This document shows, in pieces, positions 61,944 to 64,000 of a stretch of 64,000 nucleotides of DNA. Made by a program: the position numbers and the translations under genes. The stretch spans positions 223,653 through 287,652 of the forward strand of contig NZ_FQZU01000001.1 of assembly GCF_900142135.1 (NCBI RefSeq), in the 5' to 3' direction. How positions within the stretch are numbered: position 1 is the first letter of the stretch; every line of letters begins with the position of its first letter. Source of the stretch: Desulfatibacillum alkenivorans DSM 16219 (GTDB lineage Bacteria; Desulfobacterota; Desulfobacteria; Desulfobacterales; Desulfatibacillaceae). The notes beneath the pieces are model-generated. The model was not told where the DNA came from. It made no database searches and worked only from the letters and a program-made list of their open reading frames with translations.

Positions 61944-62594
61944 TCAGGCCTTCACGGCGTCCTGGCAAAACCGGACCCCGGCCATGGCGTCCTGGGTCCA
62001 AAAGTCCGCTCCCACCATGTCGGCGAAAATTTGGTCCGCGATGCCGCCTCCTATTATAAAAAGCGGAATAGAGGCCCCTTGCGGGACTTCGGATCGGATC
62101 AGGGAGATGGTTTCCTTCATGGCGTCGATAACGCTGGTCAACAGGGCGGAAATTCCGACGATTTGGGGTTTATGTTCAATAAAACTTTCCAGGAAGGCCT
62201 GGGGCGAAACGTCCACGCCCAGATCAATGACGTGGAACCCGTAGCATTGGAGCAGGGTGATGAAGAGGTCTTTGCCCAGGTCGTGGATGTCGCCCTGGGC
62301 CGTGCCGATCAGCACGGTCACGGCGCTTTTTCCCGAATGGATTTCCCGGATGTGAGGGGCCGTGAGGTTGACTACGTCCTTGAGTATCTCGGCGGCGATG
62401 ATGAGCCCCGAGATGAAGTATTCCTTTTTTTCGTATAAAAGGCCCACGCCCTCCATGCCTTTTTGGCATTCGTTGAGGATTTCCATGGGATCGTCCCCTC
62501 GCTCCAGACGGGCGACCACCTGGTCGTGGACCTCTTGCTCTTTCAGAGCGGTTACCAGTTCGGGAAGGGATTGGTTTAATATGTTGTTCGGCAT
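61944..62594 (-). CDS. B12-binding corrinoid protein of a methyltransferase system
   Basis: This 216-residue protein resembles MtbC/MttC/MtmC-type corrinoid proteins that carry a methyl group on cobalamin between two methyltransferases. Residues about 1-85 are the helical cap (VVARLERGDDPMEIL, GLIIAAEILKDVVN), and about 90-215 the Rossmann B12 domain with GDIHDLGKDL, whose histidine binds cobalt from below, then VGISALLTSV and IIGGGI. A partner MttB- or MtrH-type methyltransferase is not in the window. RACo, 640 bp downstream on the same strand, is the expected reactivator; a GntR regulator lies 73 bp upstream. Confidence 0.93.
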   Translation of the reverse strand: MPNNILNQSLPELVTALKEQEVHDQVVARLERGDDPMEILNECQKGMEGVGLLYEKKEYFISGLIIAAEILKDVVNLTAPHIREIHSGKSAVTVLIGTAQGDIHDLGKDLFITLLQCYGFHVIDLGVDVSPQAFLESFIEHKPQIVGISALLTSVIDAMKETISLIRSEVPQGASIPLFIIGGGIADQIFADMVGADFWTQDAMAGVRFCQDAVKA

Positions 62595-62667
62595 GATTTG
62601 GACCTCGTTGAGAATCGTTGCTGCGCCAGGCTGTTCCAGCCTTCGGGACGGGCGCTCATCCTTGCTG

Positions 62668-63432
62668 TTACCACGGCCCTACGGCCGCCCTGAACTGGAC
62701 GCGTTCGCTATGGCAGACAAACCAACCCCAGCTTACGGGCTGGTCTGCAAAATCAAAAAACAAATGCTCCAGGCGGATGGCCGGCGACCCTGTGGGCAGC
62801 CGGAACCATCCGGCTTCCTGATCGCTGAGCTGGGTTGCGTTGATGGCGACCTGGCCTTTTTTCAAGCCGCTTTGATTCAAACCGGTGAACAGCCCTTTTA
62901 AAGAGGTGACCTCCATTTCATCCTCCACAATGGGCCTTTTGGGATCGCACACCAACTGCTCCTGATGATACAAAACAGGGTCTTTATCCAGATAGATCAG
63001 CCTGCGGATGTAAATAATCCTGTCTCCGGGCTCAATGGCCAGATGGGCCGCCGCTTCCGGCGAGGCCTTCACGGCGTTCAGCTCCAGCAAGCGCACGCTG
63101 GCCCCGTCCTCTTTCAGGATGTCCACAAACTCCGTCAGGGAGAAATTAACCGAACTCAAGGCAATGGGCTTGACAAAGGTGCCCTTGCCCTGGGTCGTAT
63201 CCACCATCCCCTGGTCAATGAGCAGGTTGATGGACCTGCGGACGGTCATGGGGCTGATGTTGTATTTCTTGCAAAGCTGCGCCTCCGAAGGCAGGCGGCT
63301 CCCCGGGGGGAACTGGCCCGAGGCTATCTGGCTTTTTAAAAGGTTGACGAGTTGAACGTAGGCGGGTTCGTATGAGTTTCTGTCTATGCTGCCTTTTAGG
63401 TTAAAGGCTTCTTTGCGTTGGTTCCTTGGCAT
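62668..63432 (-). CDS. GntR-family regulator with UTRA domain (HutC type)
   Basis: The product is 254 residues. Residues about 20-90 form the winged helix of GntR proteins (PGSRLPSEAQLCKKYNISPMTVRRSINLLIDQGMVDTTQGKGTFV). The rest is a UTRA ligand-binding domain (ALSSVNFSLTEFVDIL, RLIYLDKDPVLYHQEQLV, AIRLEHLFFDFADQPVSWGWFVCHS). HutC-type members sense a small molecule related to the pathway they control. Being first in the run GntR, corrinoid protein, RACo, it probably senses the methylated substrate and controls the methyltransferase genes. The operator has not been identified. Confidence 0.92.
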   Translation of the reverse strand: MPRNQRKEAFNLKGSIDRNSYEPAYVQLVNLLKSQIASGQFPPGSRLPSEAQLCKKYNISPMTVRRSINLLIDQGMVDTTQGKGTFVKPIALSSVNFSLTEFVDILKEDGASVRLLELNAVKASPEAAAHLAIEPGDRIIYIRRLIYLDKDPVLYHQEQLVCDPKRPIVEDEMEVTSLKGLFTGLNQSGLKKGQVAINATQLSDQEAGWFRLPTGSPAIRLEHLFFDFADQPVSWGWFVCHSERVQFRAAVGPW

Positions 63433-63648
63433 AATGGTTGCCTATATAACATCATAAGATTCCTTGTCCATGGAAAAGTATGGAAGAGAACCTTTGGCGC
63501 CGATAAACGTTATCAATTGCAATATGTAGTATTATTAAGGAATTGTACTTTAAGATAATTGGCTATGATGGGGGGTAAGCGCTCTCGTTTGCATATTTCA
63601 TTGGTTTACCAAGCATGGAGGTCATCCCCGCGAAAGGGATAAAGGGTG

Positions 63649-63696
63649 AAAAAAGCCGGGCGCGGCGCCTAAAAAGGAGCGCCGCAGGCCCGGCTT
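63649..63696 (-). terminator. terminator of the TRAP binding-protein gene
   Basis: On the minus strand AAGCCGGGC (63688-63696) pairs with GCCCGGCTT (63653-63661), with GCGGCGC pairing inside, followed by TTTTTT. It lies about 25 nt past the stop codon and separates this gene from the GntR gene. Confidence 0.8.
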
Positions 63697-63720
63697 ATTA
63701 ATCAGATTTTACACCCTGCT

Positions 63721-64000
63721 CTATCCGGAATGCGCCTTGCGAAAGTCCGCCAGGTGTCCTTTGACTTCCTCCAGGACTTCTTCGGGGTATTCCTCTCCGG
63801 CCAGTTCATCCCAGATAGCCGTCGCCTTCTCCCGGACGATGGCGAAGTCTTCTTCCGTCATCTTGGTTTCTTGCAGGCCGTATTTGATCAGGGCCGCCAG
63901 GGATTTTTCATTGTCCTTGCGAACGGCTTCGCAATATTTTTTCTCCACGTCAGGACGGCGCCTGAAAAATTCCTCTTTATATTCGTCGGGCAGGTCCTCC
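63721..64000 (-). CDS. C-terminal end of a probable TRAP transporter solute-binding protein
   Basis: The frame is open to the right edge, giving 93 visible residues (LPDEYKEEFF, then EKKYCEAVRKDNEKSLAALIKYGLQETKMTEED, then IWDELAGEEYPEEVLEEVKGHLADFRK). The alternating helices, the late W-D-E-L-A-G and the final helical pair resemble the end of DctP/TAXI-type extracytoplasmic binding proteins of TRAP transporters. If so, it delivers an organic acid or amine to membrane subunits whose genes lie outside or elsewhere. Only the end is visible, so the family is uncertain. It has its own terminator, separating it from the GntR gene. Confidence 0.6.
   Translation of the reverse strand, partial: EDLPDEYKEEFFRRRPDVEKKYCEAVRKDNEKSLAALIKYGLQETKMTEEDFAIVREKATAIWDELAGEEYPEEVLEEVKGHLADFRKAHSG

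Noticed and set aside
63617-63640. possible CRISPR or mobile repeat at the CATCCCCGC motif
   Set aside because: Only two short, imperfect copies occur in the window (21043 and 63623), with no regular spacing.

Overview
The window looks like chromosome from an anaerobic Gram-negative deltaproteobacterium, most likely a sulfate reducer of the Desulfobacteraceae type (Desulfatibacillum-like). This is inferred from gene content, not from a marker gene. LpxC, an OmpA-type lipoprotein and a YdbH-like protein indicate an outer membrane. An oxygen-sensitive glycyl radical enzyme, a RACo-type corrinoid reactivator with its corrinoid protein, and a TRAP-type binding protein indicate anaerobic one-carbon and organic-acid metabolism. 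No rRNA, tRNA, CRISPR array, transposase or prophage was recognised.

1-10.2 kb: a YdbH-like envelope protein runs off the left edge. It is followed by a MerR regulator/acyl-CoA dehydrogenase operon, a beta-helix lipoprotein, an S58/P1 aminopeptidase, a membrane protein with a Cys-rich tail, and YifB/ComM. 10.2-24 kb: lpxC behind a hairpin-rich leader, small proteins, a DUF1566 protein, an OmpA lipoprotein, a 5'-nucleotidase, TrmO, and an orphan glycyl radical enzyme fused to an SCP2-like domain. Next come a short region of interspersed repeats, an RNase H-like nuclease and a long CheZ. 24-32 kb: a diguanylate cyclase, a hypothetical protein and an MtfA peptidase bracketed by 30-bp inverted repeats, pdxA, a DnaA-family protein, and a GlcD-type FAD oxidase whose start lies directly behind a terminator.

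32-41.5 kb: a gingipain-family (C25) protease with a LamG domain, then a two-gene sensory unit (exported Cache protein plus multi-PAS histidine kinase), then an acyl-CoA synthetase. 41.8-51.4 kb: a minus-strand operon behind a strong sigma70-like promoter. In transcription order it encodes a GT2/radical-SAM fusion, a second radical SAM protein with an N-terminal SPASM-like region, a GT4, a membrane GT-C-like protein, another GT4, a Wzt-type ABC ATPase and a sulfotransferase. It reads as a glycan assembly, modification and export locus and is the strongest candidate for a new system here.

51.4-64 kb: a DUF389 membrane protein, a PurF-like protein lacking the catalytic N-terminal cysteine, carB, a second membrane protein with the same Cys-rich tail as the one at 7.7 kb, and a compact run of RNA-like hairpins. 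The window ends with a corrinoid module: RACo, corrinoid protein, GntR/UTRA regulator and the end of a TRAP binding protein.

Several start codons were moved from the longest open frame using Shine-Dalgarno position or family alignment: YifB, TrmO, GlcD, the beta-helix lipoprotein and one GT4. All family assignments come from reading motifs by eye; no database search was run.
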